Numbered from the stretch's first letter, positions 7,547 through 16,043 are shown. The stretch is 37,925 nt of DNA from Mycolicibacterium vaccae NBRC 14118 = CIP 105934 (GCF_001552715.1 NZ_BCRS01000040.1:1-37925); one strand, 5' to 3'. The notes: generated by a model not told the origin, from the letters alone. Numbers and translations are program-made.

Positions 7547-8449
7547 ATGCGGGCCGCCCGCTTTCACCGTTACGGAGCCCCCGACGTGCTGGTCATCGAG
7601 GAGGCGCCCGAACCTCACGCCACGACGAACTCGGTTCGCATCAAGGTAAGAGCGGCAAGTGTGAACCCCATCGATTACCTGCTGCGTGCCGGCGCCATCC
7701 GAGACGCCTTTCCCCTCGAGTTACCTGCGATACCCGGACGCGACGCCGCCGGAGTCATCGACGAGGTGGGCAGCGCCGTCACGAACGCGACCGTGGGAGA
7801 CGTCGTTTTCGGGCTCGGAGGCGTCAGTGACACCACGGCGGAGTTCGCGGTGCTGACGGCCTGGAGCGCCGTCCCGGCCACTTGGTCCAGCGAGGAAGCG
7901 GCCGCCGCCGGGCTTGCATCCGTTACCGCGGCTGGTGCTATCGACGCGCTGGGGAATCTGAGTGGCAAGACGCTCCTGATCGAGGGCGCCTCGGGTGCCG
8001 TGGGAAGTGCCGCAGCCGCTTTCGCGCTCGACGCCGGGGCCCGGGTCATCGGTACCGCCCGACCCGCCAACCATCAGTACCTTATTGACCTCGGGGTGAT
8101 GGCGACGACCTATGGCCCGGGGCTGGCCGAACGTGTCGACGCGCTGGCGCCGGACGGTGTCGATGCTGCCCTGCATGCGGCGCCGTCCGCATCGTTGCCG
8201 GATCTCGTGGAGATCGTCGGTGACGCTTCCCGGGTGGTGACCGTCATCGACCAAGAAGGAGCCGCGCGGTTGGGCGTTCGCAAGGTGGACGCCGCCAACG
8301 ATTCGGCCCTCCTCGCACGCGCTGCCGAGCTTGGCCAGCGCGGCAGGTACTCCCCCCGCGTCGACCGCGTTCTGCCACTCGCGTCCATCCGAGAGGCCCA
8401 TGAGTTGGCCGAGAGCGGCGCCGGCAAGATAGTGATCACTCTGGAGTGA
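7547..8449 (+). CDS. NADP-dependent quinone oxidoreductase-like (zinc-free MDR family)
   Basis: A 300-residue medium-chain reductase of the QOR type. It has ASVNPIDYLLRAG, PAIPGRDAAGVIDEVG in place of the zinc GHE motif, and a nucleotide-binding LIEGASGAVGSAAAAFA. No zinc ligands are seen, as expected for quinone/enone reductases that use NADPH. ATG 7547 is chosen because GGAG lies just upstream and it starts the conserved MRAARFHRYG; the frame extends ten codons further. The gene stands alone and diverges from the LLM oxidoreductase. Its substrate is unknown, although electrophile or quinone detoxification is the family norm. Confidence 0.88.
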   Translation: MRAARFHRYGAPDVLVIEEAPEPHATTNSVRIKVRAASVNPIDYLLRAGAIRDAFPLELPAIPGRDAAGVIDEVGSAVTNATVGDVVFGLGGVSDTTAEFAVLTAWSAVPATWSSEEAAAAGLASVTAAGAIDALGNLSGKTLLIEGASGAVGSAAAAFALDAGARVIGTARPANHQYLIDLGVMATTYGPGLAERVDALAPDGVDAALHAAPSASLPDLVEIVGDASRVVTVIDQEGAARLGVRKVDAANDSALLARAAELGQRGRYSPRVDRVLPLASIREAHELAESGAGKIVITLE

Positions 8450-8573
8450 TCGGCACGCTTCGCTTGTGCCTTGACGGCTTCGTGGACTGGCCTCCGACAA
8501 TCGCCGATCCTGCAGGCAGTGCTGACTATCAAGCCCGAGCGGCCGCGTCGAATTCGCAGAACATCCTGGTGAA

Positions 8574-8744
8574 GTGCGCTGGCTGATCGTGCAGGCGCTC
8601 GAGGCGTGGGAGCCGGGTCAGCTCGAGCTCGGGGGCGGCCTCCTGAAAAGGGCAGCCGCCATGGGCGCGCGATCACAGGTCACCAACACCTGGACGCCCG
8701 GCGATCCCGACCTGCTGCCCGGTCTCTACGCTCCGGGCACGTAA
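8574..8744 (+). other. Short unidentified open frame
   Basis: GTG 8574 opens a 56-codon frame (VRWLIVQALEAWEPGQ..., ending LPGLYAPGT) that reads like protein, and the frame is open for about 15 codons before the GTG. I do not recognise it. It may be the C-terminus of a lost gene, since the surrounding 8450-9075 stretch holds other relics. There is no ribosome binding site. Confidence 0.2.
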
Positions 8745-8791
8745 TTCACGGCGTAGACGTCTGGGTACCGGGTAAGCCTTTGAGCTCCAAA

Positions 8792-9074
8792 TCATCTGGC
8801 CCGTGCGATGCCCAGCGCGCCGTAGAGCTGCGCCCCGAACTACGCACGCCGGGACGCGGGGGCTCCCCGGAACAGCCACCACGGCGTCGGCCAGGCGCTC
8901 CGTCACCGCGCCGCTGACGACCTCCACCTGCCACGGTTGTGTGTTGGAGTTCCACGGCGCGTAACCGGCCAACTCGAAGACGGCGTGCATCACTTCTTCC
9001 GGCACCTCCTCGGGACAGAAGGCCCGGGTGGCGTGCCTGCCCGCGCGCTGCGATCCACGCAGCCGCCGACGCAA
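8792..9074 (-). pseudogene. Nitroreductase-family N-terminal relic, multiply frameshifted
   Basis: One frame gives FCPEEVPEEVMHAVFELAGYAPWNSNTQPW followed by VEVVSGAVTERLADA, the flavin-binding start of nitroreductases (the NTQPW motif is diagnostic). The similarity then jumps frame to AQLYGALGIARAR and stops at 8792. The C-terminal half, including the second FMN-binding part, is missing. It is clearly a decayed gene, lying tail-on to the AhpC-like gene. Confidence 0.65.
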
Positions 9075-9077
9075 AGC

Positions 9078-9653
9078 TCAGGCGGTCGCCAGGAGGTATC
9101 CGTTGGAAACGGCGTCGGCGCGCCTCGGCGCGTACTGACCCTCGGCCTGCAGGTCGGCGAGCATGTCGAGGACTGCAGCCGGGCGGCGCACGGCAGGCGC
9201 TGATGACGCTGACACGTACCGGATCCGGTTCTGCGGGTCGATGATGAACGTCGCGCGCTCTGCACGGCCGCTGCTGTTCAGCACGCCCGCTGCTGCGCCG
9301 ATACAGCGGTTGTGGTCGCTGAGAAGCGGAAAGGGTACGGCGTGAAGGTTCTTGTCACGGACCCGCGCGTAGAAGTGGGTGTACTTCGTATCGACAGAGA
9401 CACCGAGTACCTGGGCGCCTCGCTGAACGAACGAGTCATTCGCCCTGCCGAAAGCCTCGAGTTCCAACCCGCTGATGCCGTTCGCATCTTCCGGCCAGAA
9501 CAGCAAGATCCGCCACAGCCCGTTGTGGTCGTTGCTGGACACCGTCGTGAAGTAGTTCCACGGCTTCTCGACATCGGCCGTGCTCAGGTCGCCGCCCGTC
9601 ACGGCGGTTGCCGTGTAGGCGGGAAAATGGTCACCGATCGATCGCATAGGCAT
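9078..9653 (-). CDS. AhpC-type peroxiredoxin paralogue lacking catalytic cysteines
   Basis: This 191-residue protein aligns end to end with mycobacterial AhpC (195 residues): SIGDHFPAY, a GGDLS loop, a YFTTV stretch, LFWPED, the GVSVDTKYTHF segment, FPLLSD, AAGVLN and FIIDPQNRI. The peroxidatic site, F-V-C-P-T-E in AhpC, reads I-S-G-L-E here, so Cys61 is Ser and the P-x3-T-x2-C motif is lost. The two C-terminal cysteines (174 and 176 in M. tuberculosis) are Tyr and Pro. The only Cys, near residue 117, is not at a redox position. The frame is intact with a good GGATGAGGAG ribosome site. It cannot be a normal thiol peroxidase; a binding, chaperone or decoy role, or early decay, is possible. AhpD and OxyR genes are absent nearby. 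Confidence 0.88.
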   Translation of the reverse strand: MPMRSIGDHFPAYTATAVTGGDLSTADVEKPWNYFTTVSSNDHNGLWRILLFWPEDANGISGLELEAFGRANDSFVQRGAQVLGVSVDTKYTHFYARVRDKNLHAVPFPLLSDHNRCIGAAAGVLNSSGRAERATFIIDPQNRIRYVSASSAPAVRRPAAVLDMLADLQAEGQYAPRRADAVSNGYLLATA

Positions 9654-9724
9654 GGTGGACGCTCCTCATCCTGTCGCCAGCGGCGCGGCGAAAGTCTTTT
9701 GTTTCCTCCATGTAAACGCCCGCG

Positions 9725-9750
9725 AGGCAGACATGCTTCAACTTCTGCCT
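9725..9750. promoter_or_regulatory. Inverted repeat upstream of the AhpC-like gene
   Basis: AGGCAGA (9725-9731) and TCTGCCT (9744-9750) are perfect 7-base arms with a 12-base spacer, 72 bases upstream of the peroxiredoxin-like start. It could be an operator, for example for the neighbouring IclR-type protein, or a small hairpin. Confidence 0.3.
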
Positions 9751-9873
9751 GGAGGTTTCGCCGTGTGCCGTACAAACTGACTTGACCTGCGGCTATTCGG
9801 TGGCCGACCCCCGACAGGTGGCGGTGCCGTCGACGATGCCGTCGGGGCTGAGCATGGCCATACCGTTCACTTG

Positions 9874-10654
9874 ATGATTTTTGTGGCTACGACCGCGCTG
9901 CGCGGGCTGCATGTGCTGGAGACCCTCGCCGGGATGCGCCAACCGGCGACGCTGCGCGATGTCGCAGCACGCGCCGGGCTCTCGGAGTCGAATGCGTTCC
10001 GCATTCTGCAGGCACTCGAGGACGAGGGCTACGTGCACCATCTCGGGCGGTCCGGCTACCGGTTGGCCAGTCGAGCGTTGGCGCTGGCGACTGTCATCGG
10101 TCCACGACCGGCCATGCTGCGCTTGATGCACCCGATCGTCGCCCGGCTGGCGGCCGTCAGCGGTGAGGCGGCCGTGGTGCACCTGCGGGCGGGACACTTG
10201 CGGGTGCTGGTGTTGGGCGTGCCGGCGCGCTCAGGGCCGCTCCTCGACCCGGCCGGCGTTCTCGGGGAGCGCTCACCGCTGGCCGCCGGGGCCAGCGGCC
10301 GGATCATCCTCGCCTATCTACCCCGAGACGGAGCTGGCCGGCGTCGCCCTCGACGGTGTGACGCCCCAGCAGCTCACCGCCATTCGCGACCGGGGCTATG
10401 AAACGTCCTACAGCGAGAACCACCCGGGCATCAACGGCATCTCCGTACCCCTGCTGGCCGCGCACGACGATCCGACGATTCCACCAATCGTGTTGGGCTC
10501 CATGACCATCGCCGGGCCGTCGGAGCGACTGCCGCCTCAGGCTGTCTCGCGCCTGGTGCGACCGCTGCTGGGTGCCTGTCGAGATCTCAGTCCCCGACTG
10601 GCCGCACTGCTGGGCCCCAATCCGGGCGCCACGATCGAAGCTCTCGATCTCTAG
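9874..10654 (+). pseudogene. IclR-family regulator interrupted by a +1 frameshift
   Basis: The first frame carries the IclR winged HTH (ATLRDVAARAGLSESNAFRILQAL) and the first part of the effector domain, to GRIILAYLP. At the CCCC run 10321-10324 the reading continues in the next frame as PETELAGVALDGVTPQQL, then YSENHPGINGISVPLL, to a stop at 10654. Removing one C restores a protein of about 260 residues, the normal IclR length. The break may be a sequencing error in a homopolymer or a recent inactivation. ATG 9874 (TTG 9871) is the start. IclR proteins commonly regulate aromatic or carbon catabolism; the target here is unknown. Confidence 0.75.
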
Positions 10655-10740
10655 CGACCTCCTGGAATGCCGCCCGTTCGCCGAGGTCTCTCGTCAACGA
10701 CGGCGCTTATGGGCGGCCTGCGGGTTCTGGGAGGTCTAGC

Positions 10741-11115
10741 GTGGGCGGAATGGGTTTGTTCAGTCACGAGGAGTTCCGGGACCCGGCCGACGGCGTTGGC
10801 GGCTCTAGCGGAGGGGCTATCGAGCGAGCTCGGGCTGCTGAGGTGAGCGAGTACGGGGTGGATGAACCTGTGGTGGTGGGGCCGGGGTCGCTGCCTGAGG
10901 ATGGTTCGTGCGGACAGTTCGCTGTGCAGTTTCACGTGTCTACGTCAATGCTGGTCGGGCTGAACGGTATTGCGAGAATGCGTGGGGTGAGCGTGCCGGA
11001 GGTATGCCGGCAGGTGATCGGCGTGTTTGTTGCCCAGCAGGAGGGTGAGCTAGGTGCATTGCTTGCTGCCGAGGCCGAGGCCGCTGATTATCGGCCGAGC
11101 TTGGGTCAGGCGTAG
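10741..11115 (+). CDS. Small protein with a ribbon-helix-helix-like domain
   Basis: A 124-residue frame from GTG 10741. The segment from about residue 60 (FAVQFHVSTSMLVGLNGIARMRGVS, then VPEVCRQVIGVFVAQQ) has the strand-helix-helix pattern of MetJ/Arc (CopG-type) DNA-binding proteins, with an acidic, low-complexity N-terminus. I do not recognise a named family. Such proteins occur as plasmid or mobile-element regulators and antitoxins, but no toxin is adjacent. Its stop codon sits exactly at the junction with the duplicated dehydrogenase fragment, suggesting a recombination boundary. Confidence 0.5.
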   Translation: MGGMGLFSHEEFRDPADGVGGSSGGAIERARAAEVSEYGVDEPVVVGPGSLPEDGSCGQFAVQFHVSTSMLVGLNGIARMRGVSVPEVCRQVIGVFVAQQEGELGALLAAEAEAADYRPSLGQA

Positions 11116-11429
11116 TCGCGGACTGCGCGGGATCCCAGGAGTCCCTCGGTCTGGCCGCGTCGATCCCTGCGACCGAGGGCGCCCTCTCGCAGGTGGGCTA
11201 GATGGGCACGGAGGTGGAACTTCCGCTGTTTCCCTTCGTCAGCGGTGAGCGATCCTACTTCGGGCCCTTCTGGGGCAACCGCAACGATCTGGAGGAAGTA
11301 CTCACCCTCGCCGGCGAAGGGAAGATCAAACACAACGTGGTGACAACGAAACTCGACGACATCAACGGCAGCCTCGACGCACTGGGACGCGGCGACATCG
11401 TCGGGCGCGCTGTCGTCATGTTCGACTGA
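11114..11429 (+). pseudogene. Truncated duplicate of the alcohol dehydrogenase C-terminus
   Basis: The translation (DCAGSQESLGLAASI..., EGALSQVG, stop, MGTEVELPLFPF..., VVTTKLDDIN, GDIVGRAVVMFD) matches the last ~105 residues of the dehydrogenase at 4788-5855. An in-frame TAG at 11199-11201 replaces TTG of the intact copy, one base different. The DNA is very similar, with an unbroken identical block of about 44 bases near 11306-11349, and the two copies are in opposite orientation. The first ~250 codons are absent. It is the debris of a second dehydrogenase gene or a partial gene duplication. Confidence 0.85.
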
Positions 11430-13137
11430 TCCCGACCGGGAGACCCAGCCGCAAGGCCGTCGACCGCCGCGACACCAGAGACGTCACCGACAAGGGCCGA
11501 AACTCGGTTCTCGCCAGAGCGACCCGCGCGCCGATGACCACCCCGGTGGCGAGCCCCTTCGGAGTCGCGACGGACAGCGTCTGCCCGGGCTCGTCGTAGA
11601 TGCCTGCGCAGCCCTCGCCCGCGCACACACCCGTCGACGAATCGATCCGGCCCGCGAAGATGTCGTTGATCCACCCGGCGATGAGAGTCTGTGCGGCCGA
11701 CTTGTTCTGCTCGGTCGGAAACCCCTGGTTGACATAGGAGATGAGCTGGATCGCCCAGCTTCCGCCCTGCATCGAGTCGAGATGCTGCCCGTTGTCGAGA
11801 ACCACCCCGTTGAAATGCCCGGGCCGGTGTTCGTTGAGGGCCGCATCGACCCGGCGCGGCGTGCCGTCCTTCCTCGGGGCACCGAGTTCGATCACCGGGA
11901 CGTAGGTGCCGAGACTCTCCAGCTTGTCGAGAGCATCGGCCAGCACCGACCCGGGCGGCGCGCCGTCGAGCGTGACGATCCCGGCCAGCCGGTTGACCGC
12001 GCCACTGGCCGCGACGGCATCGGCGTAGTAGCCGGCCGCGCCCGCGGCGACCCCCGCTCCCAGCGAATGGCCGACCAGGGTGAACCGCTGCGGCAATGCG
12101 GCGTCGGTACCGTACTTTCGGGCGAAGCCGGCGGCCACCGCGCTGGCCGTGAGCGCGTCGCGATCCCCGAGGAGAAGGTCGGCGGTGGCGCGGTGCACCT
12201 GGTCGTCGCCAAGCCAGAAGCCGTCGCGCACATAGGGGTTCGACGACAGCGTCGGGACCACGACGATGCTGTTGGTGCGCTCGGCCAGCCAGGCTGCGGT
12301 CTTGCTGTACATGGCGCCGACGCCGCGGAAGCCGTGCTGCAGGTAGATGAGCCGCTCCGGCAGTTCGGTCGCGTCGGGGTAGTACCAGTGTGCGCTGACG
12401 AAGCGCCCTTCGGTGATCTCCAGCCTGGAGGTGCGCACCGTGACGTTGACGCCTGCCGGAACCACCGGCGGACCGGCGACGAACCGGATGGCTGCCCCGA
12501 TGATCTCGGTCACCAGGGATTGCAGTACCTCCTGCAGCGTCCGCGGCGGTGACGCGGCCAGCGCAGCCGAGGTATTGACTGTTGCGGACACACGTTGGGC
12601 GACAACCTGGTTGACCTCCGACGGAGTCGTGGCAGGCGGGCCCGACGGAGGGCTCTGCTCCTCGGGGACTGCGGCATCCTCCGCGGGTTGCGGGTCGGGT
12701 GAAGCGGGGGCGTCGAGCTGGTCGTCCTTCAGCTCGATGGCTGTGTCGTCGACGGGCGGCGCATCATTCGAAGTTAATTCGGTCGCTTCTTCGCTGTCAG
12801 CCGCGGGCGTAGCGCCGGAGTCATCAGAACCGGAGCCCCTCTCGGGAAGCTCGGCATCCGGCTCGATGCTCTCCTCGGACGGGTCGGAGTCGTCGTCGAC
12901 CTCCGCGTCGTCGACCTCTGCGTCCTCGGCATCCGCGGCGTCTTTGGTGTCGGCATCGTTGGTTTCGCTCGGCGCCTCCGCGCTGTCGCGCTCAGCAGCG
13001 GTGTCGGACGAACCTGCGGTGGCGCCCGCCGTCCCGGAGCCGGTATCGGCTGTTGCGGTGTCGGCCCCGGCGATCAACGCGGCAGACACGCCCGCCGCGA
13101 CCACGCCTGCACCCATCCACGCTGACAGCTGTGCCAT
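11416..13137 (-). CDS. Secreted alpha/beta hydrolase with acidic low-complexity linker
   Basis: About 573 residues. A signal peptide (MAQLSAWMGAGVVAAGVSAALIA, cut near ADTATA) is followed by roughly 150 residues rich in Asp, Glu, Ser, Ala and Pro, then an alpha/beta-hydrolase domain. That domain has YLQHGFRG (oxyanion region), the nucleophile elbow VGHSLGAG, VTLDGAPPG, and NGQHLDS as a candidate catalytic His. It resembles lipase/esterase-like exported hydrolases of mycobacteria; the substrate is unknown. ATG 13137 follows GGGGAGA and is preferred over TTG 13149. The last residues and stop overlap the dehydrogenase relic on the other strand, so the C-terminus may have been changed by the rearrangement. 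Confidence 0.85.
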   Translation of the reverse strand: MAQLSAWMGAGVVAAGVSAALIAGADTATADTGSGTAGATAGSSDTAAERDSAEAPSETNDADTKDAADAEDAEVDDAEVDDDSDPSEESIEPDAELPERGSGSDDSGATPAADSEEATELTSNDAPPVDDTAIELKDDQLDAPASPDPQPAEDAAVPEEQSPPSGPPATTPSEVNQVVAQRVSATVNTSAALAASPPRTLQEVLQSLVTEIIGAAIRFVAGPPVVPAGVNVTVRTSRLEITEGRFVSAHWYYPDATELPERLIYLQHGFRGVGAMYSKTAAWLAERTNSIVVVPTLSSNPYVRDGFWLGDDQVHRATADLLLGDRDALTASAVAAGFARKYGTDAALPQRFTLVGHSLGAGVAAGAAGYYADAVAASGAVNRLAGIVTLDGAPPGSVLADALDKLESLGTYVPVIELGAPRKDGTPRRVDAALNEHRPGHFNGVVLDNGQHLDSMQGGSWAIQLISYVNQGFPTEQNKSAAQTLIAGWINDIFAGRIDSSTGVCAGEGCAGIYDEPGQTLSVATPKGLATGVVIGARVALARTEFRPLSVTSLVSRRSTALRLGLPVGISRT

Positions 13138-13300
13138 AGCTCTCCCCAACCTTCGATATTGACGACCGCGTTGCTGCAGTCGCGCTCAAGGTAAGGCAGG
13201 GCCGCGTCCGGAGTAGACAGTTTTCGGAATCTGGTCATCATTGTGTCACGGTGCGAGCCGGGCTGGACGCCGGCTTCGGTGAGTAAGCTCGAGAAGCACT

Positions 13301-13771
13301 ATGGGGGCCACACGCAGCGTCCGGCTATCGGCATTCATGCTGGTTGCGGTCATGGCCGGCGTCGCGCTCGGATCAGCGACCGCTGCGGCTACCGGACTCG
13401 ATGACTACCGCTGGGAACGTCGCCCACTACTGGTCTTCGCCCCGACGGACACCGATCCACGCCTCGCGGAGACACTGAGCCGAATCGAGGCGAGCCGATG
13501 TGACTTCGTCAGTCGTGACATGGTGCTCGGCCAGGTGGTCACCGAGGGCACCAGCATGCTCGACGGTCACGTGATCGACGCCGAGGAGTCCCCCCGGCTG
13601 GCGGACCGATTCGGGATCGACGGCAACGACTTCGCCGTGCTGTTGATCGGAAAGGATGGCGGCGAGAAGCTGCGCGTCACCGACATACCGGATCTGCGCA
13701 CCATCTATGCCGTGACCGATGGCATGCCCATGCGAAGCCGAGAGATGACCGCCGAACCGAGTGGGTGTTGA
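13301..13771 (+). CDS. Exported DUF4174 protein
   Basis: A 156-residue protein with an N-terminal signal peptide (SAFMLVAVMAGVALGSATAAA) and a DUF4174 domain: YRWERRPLLVFAPTDTD, SRDMVL, FAVLLIGKDGGEKLR and a closing DGMPMRSREM. The family looks thioredoxin-like in outline but has no CxxC, and its role is unknown. It is followed after a few bases by the CIA30 lipoprotein gene, so the two are probably one transcript. ATG 13301 starts the signal peptide directly. Confidence 0.8.
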   Translation: MGATRSVRLSAFMLVAVMAGVALGSATAAATGLDDYRWERRPLLVFAPTDTDPRLAETLSRIEASRCDFVSRDMVLGQVVTEGTSMLDGHVIDAEESPRLADRFGIDGNDFAVLLIGKDGGEKLRVTDIPDLRTIYAVTDGMPMRSREMTAEPSGC

Positions 13772-13775
13772 GAGA

Positions 13776-14462
13776 ATGCGCCAAGGCCACCCGTCACAGC
13801 GCTGGCTCGCCGGCATCGCCGTCGCCTGCTCGGCATTGCTCGTGGTGTCCTGCGGAGACACCGAGCAACCTGCCAACGCCAAGGAGACGACGAACGCGCC
13901 CGAGACTCCTGGCTCGTCCGCCCCGGCAGTCGTATCGGAAAGGGCCGACGTCGTTCTCGTCGACCTCGATGATCCCGGCGAGGTGGCCACCTGGACGACG
14001 GTCAACGACCCCGTCATGGGCGGCGCGTCCACCTCGAAGGTCACGTTCGGAAACGGTGGACTCGTGTTCTCGGGCAACATCTCGCTGGAAAACAACGGCG
14101 GATTCGCCTCGGCCCGCGGCCCCCAGGACCCCGGACTCGGGCGACTTGCCGCAGGCGCGACGTCGCTGCGCGTGCGCGGACAGGGTGACGGCAAGACTTA
14201 TGTCTTCGAGGTGGGCATCGACGGGCAGCCGTGGTCCTACATCCAGCGCTTCACCACCGATGCCGGCGTCCAGCGCACATATGAACTGCCCATCGCGGGC
14301 TTCCAGCCGGTCGGCATGCGCCTTGATCCCGCACCCGATGCGCCGCGGACACTGGACCCTTCGCTCATCGACCAGGTATCGGTCTACATTCTCGACAAAC
14401 AGCAGGGCCCGTTCGAGCTCACGATCAACGGCATCGACGCCATCCTCGGCGGTCAGTCCTGA
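13776..14462 (+). CDS. CIA30-domain lipoprotein
   Basis: About 228 residues. A lipoprotein signal ends in the lipobox LVVSC, followed by a Thr/Pro-rich spacer. The CIA30 (NDUFAF1-like, galactose-binding-like beta sandwich) domain shows WTTVNDPVMGGAS, FSGNISLENNGGFASAR and YELPIAGFQP. Mitochondrial CIA30 proteins help assemble complex I; the function of bacterial lipoprotein forms is not established. ATG 13776 is chosen as the start of the signal peptide, though GTG 13761 overlaps the upstream stop. The pairing with DUF4174 suggests a shared role in the cell envelope. Confidence 0.8.
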   Translation: MRQGHPSQRWLAGIAVACSALLVVSCGDTEQPANAKETTNAPETPGSSAPAVVSERADVVLVDLDDPGEVATWTTVNDPVMGGASTSKVTFGNGGLVFSGNISLENNGGFASARGPQDPGLGRLAAGATSLRVRGQGDGKTYVFEVGIDGQPWSYIQRFTTDAGVQRTYELPIAGFQPVGMRLDPAPDAPRTLDPSLIDQVSVYILDKQQGPFELTINGIDAILGGQS

Positions 14463-14889
14463 GAAGTCGCTCACGACCACTTCTGGTGGACCCGCCGCGC
14501 ACCCGCTGGCCTGGATGGCAGAAAGCGCCTGTGCGCGGCGTTGGCGGGAGACCAGGCATGAAGCAACTCGGGTATCGACGACGGTGTCAGGTGGATGGCT
14601 GGTTGCGGCGCTCGGCCGCCCGCTGCACAGCACGCACTGCGTTGACGTAGCCGGAAGAAGCCTGCGTAGCCGAAAACTTGGCCGTTTCGTCGAGACCCGA
14701 CGCGACCTACCGTCGGCCGTGCTCAACGAGATCGTCCGCCTCGTAACAGACCTCGAACATCGTTGGTGGCCATCGCTCTTCCGCGACATTCTGGGGCAGT
14801 GGTTCCTACCGCAGGTGCCTAGGCTCCCTCAACCGGACTGCCGCGGTAACCGCTATGGCGCCGCGAGGGTGGCAGCCATGGATCGGTAG
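14463..14889. other. Region with no recognised gene
   Basis: One frame is open through most of this stretch on each strand, but none has a family signature, a signal peptide or a plausible start. It probably contains decayed sequence that once led into the TetR fragment downstream. Confidence 0.4.
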
Positions 14890-15192
14890 CCCTCCCGGTT
14901 TCGCCGTGCTGTCTTCGCCATCGCGTTCCAGGTGACCGGCACGACTTCGGAGCTCGCTTCGATCTATCAGGCGTGGCTGGCGGACGTCCGTGATGCAGTC
15001 GCGAGTGCGCTTCGACAAGGCCAGAGCGACGGATCGGTGAAACCCGACCTCGACGCTCATCACGCCGCCCAGGCGGCCGTCGATGCCACGACCGGACTGG
15101 TCTTCCGCTGGTGCCTCAGTCCCGACCAGGTCGACCTCGAGGTGGAGCTGAGAGCTTCGGCGGCCAGCGCGCGGCAGCTATTGGGAGCCTGA
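14890..15192 (+). pseudogene. C-terminal fragment of a TetR/AcrR-family regulator
   Basis: The frame (RFRRAVFAIAFQ, then SIYQAWLADVRDAVASAL, GSVKPDLDAHHAAQAAVDATTGL, FRWCLSPDQVDLE) has the helix pattern of a TetR ligand-binding domain tail. The DNA-binding HTH that should lie about 100 residues earlier is absent: a TAG at 14887 closes the frame and nothing recognisable precedes it. GTG 14932 could start an 86-residue remnant, but that would have no DNA-binding domain. Confidence 0.6.
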
Positions 15193-15398
15193 TCGTCCGG
15201 GAAAATCCCACCGCTACACATAACTGCGCCGATGGTAGGTCCCTCGTTGCCTTGACCGCTAGCCGTTCGAGGATCGAGCCGTCAATGCGGCTGATCTGCA
15301 GGCATCCAACGACGGTAAAGCGAGCCCATCATGGTGCAGAACCGATTACTGCGTCACTGGTCCGGCCTTTCAGCCCACCCCTTGGTCAACAGACCGGT

Positions 15399-16043
15399 TC
15401 ACCGGAATCGACCGCGGAAGACATCAGCACCATCGCCCTGGATCTCGGCGAGGGCGTCCAACCTGCCGGCCACCGCCATGAGTAGGGACTCACCCGGTGC
15501 CACCACAGTGTGGCCAGTCCCGAATGACCAGTGGACGTCCTCAGCGATGAGTCGTAATCGCCGGGCGCGCCAGGCTCCGCGGGTGAGGGGCGTCCGCAGG
15601 CTGGCTGCCAGTGCGGCCCGCAGCCGGTGTTCGGGGATGGCACGCGGCATGTCGATTGCTCGGCGAATATCCTGGTGATGAATCATCGCATCCAGCAATC
15701 CGATTCGAGGGAATGCCGCCATGTATCCACGCGGATTGGTCCTGTTGCGAAGCAGCGCAGTCAGTTCAACGTTTGAGGTGTCGGCGTAGTGGTCGACGCC
15801 GATCTGGTTGAACCGGTCGATGGAGCATTTGGCATCAACGACGTAGCGGCGAGCCCAACCTAATGCGCTGAGGTCGTCGTAGCTCAGCACGTGCGCAACA
15901 ACGTCCCGGACACGCCACAGCGCGCATAGACTGGGCTGCTCCCAATGGGTATCGGTAAGGCCATCAGCAAGATCCGCGAGGCTGGCGCGTTCCTCGCGCA
16001 CCATCGCGAGGATTACCGCATGGGACGTAGCGCGCATGATCAC
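15399..16043 (-). CDS. Maleylpyruvate isomerase-family, mycothiol-dependent-type enzyme (DinB fold)
   Basis: A 214-residue protein with the MDMPI N-terminal DinB-like fold: LADLADGLTDTHWEQPS, WRVRDVVAHVLSYD (metal-ligand His) and LLDAMIHHQDIRRAI (His/Asp pair). Family members use mycothiol, the actinobacterial thiol, with a metal ion for isomerisation or S-transfer; the exact substrate cannot be read here. GTG 16043 overlaps the TGA of the upstream flavin monooxygenase (GTGA), so the two are translationally coupled. The pairing suggests oxidation of an aromatic or olefinic compound followed by thiol-dependent processing. Confidence 0.8.
   Translation of the reverse strand: MIMRATSHAVILAMVREERASLADLADGLTDTHWEQPSLCALWRVRDVVAHVLSYDDLSALGWARRYVVDAKCSIDRFNQIGVDHYADTSNVELTALLRNRTNPRGYMAAFPRIGLLDAMIHHQDIRRAIDMPRAIPEHRLRAALAASLRTPLTRGAWRARRLRLIAEDVHWSFGTGHTVVAPGESLLMAVAGRLDALAEIQGDGADVFRGRFR

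Noticed and set aside
13765..14889. Long frames on both strands over the CIA30 gene
   Set aside because: The CIA30 lipoprotein has a signal, lipobox and domain motifs; the other frames are Arg/Ser/Pro-rich shadows.
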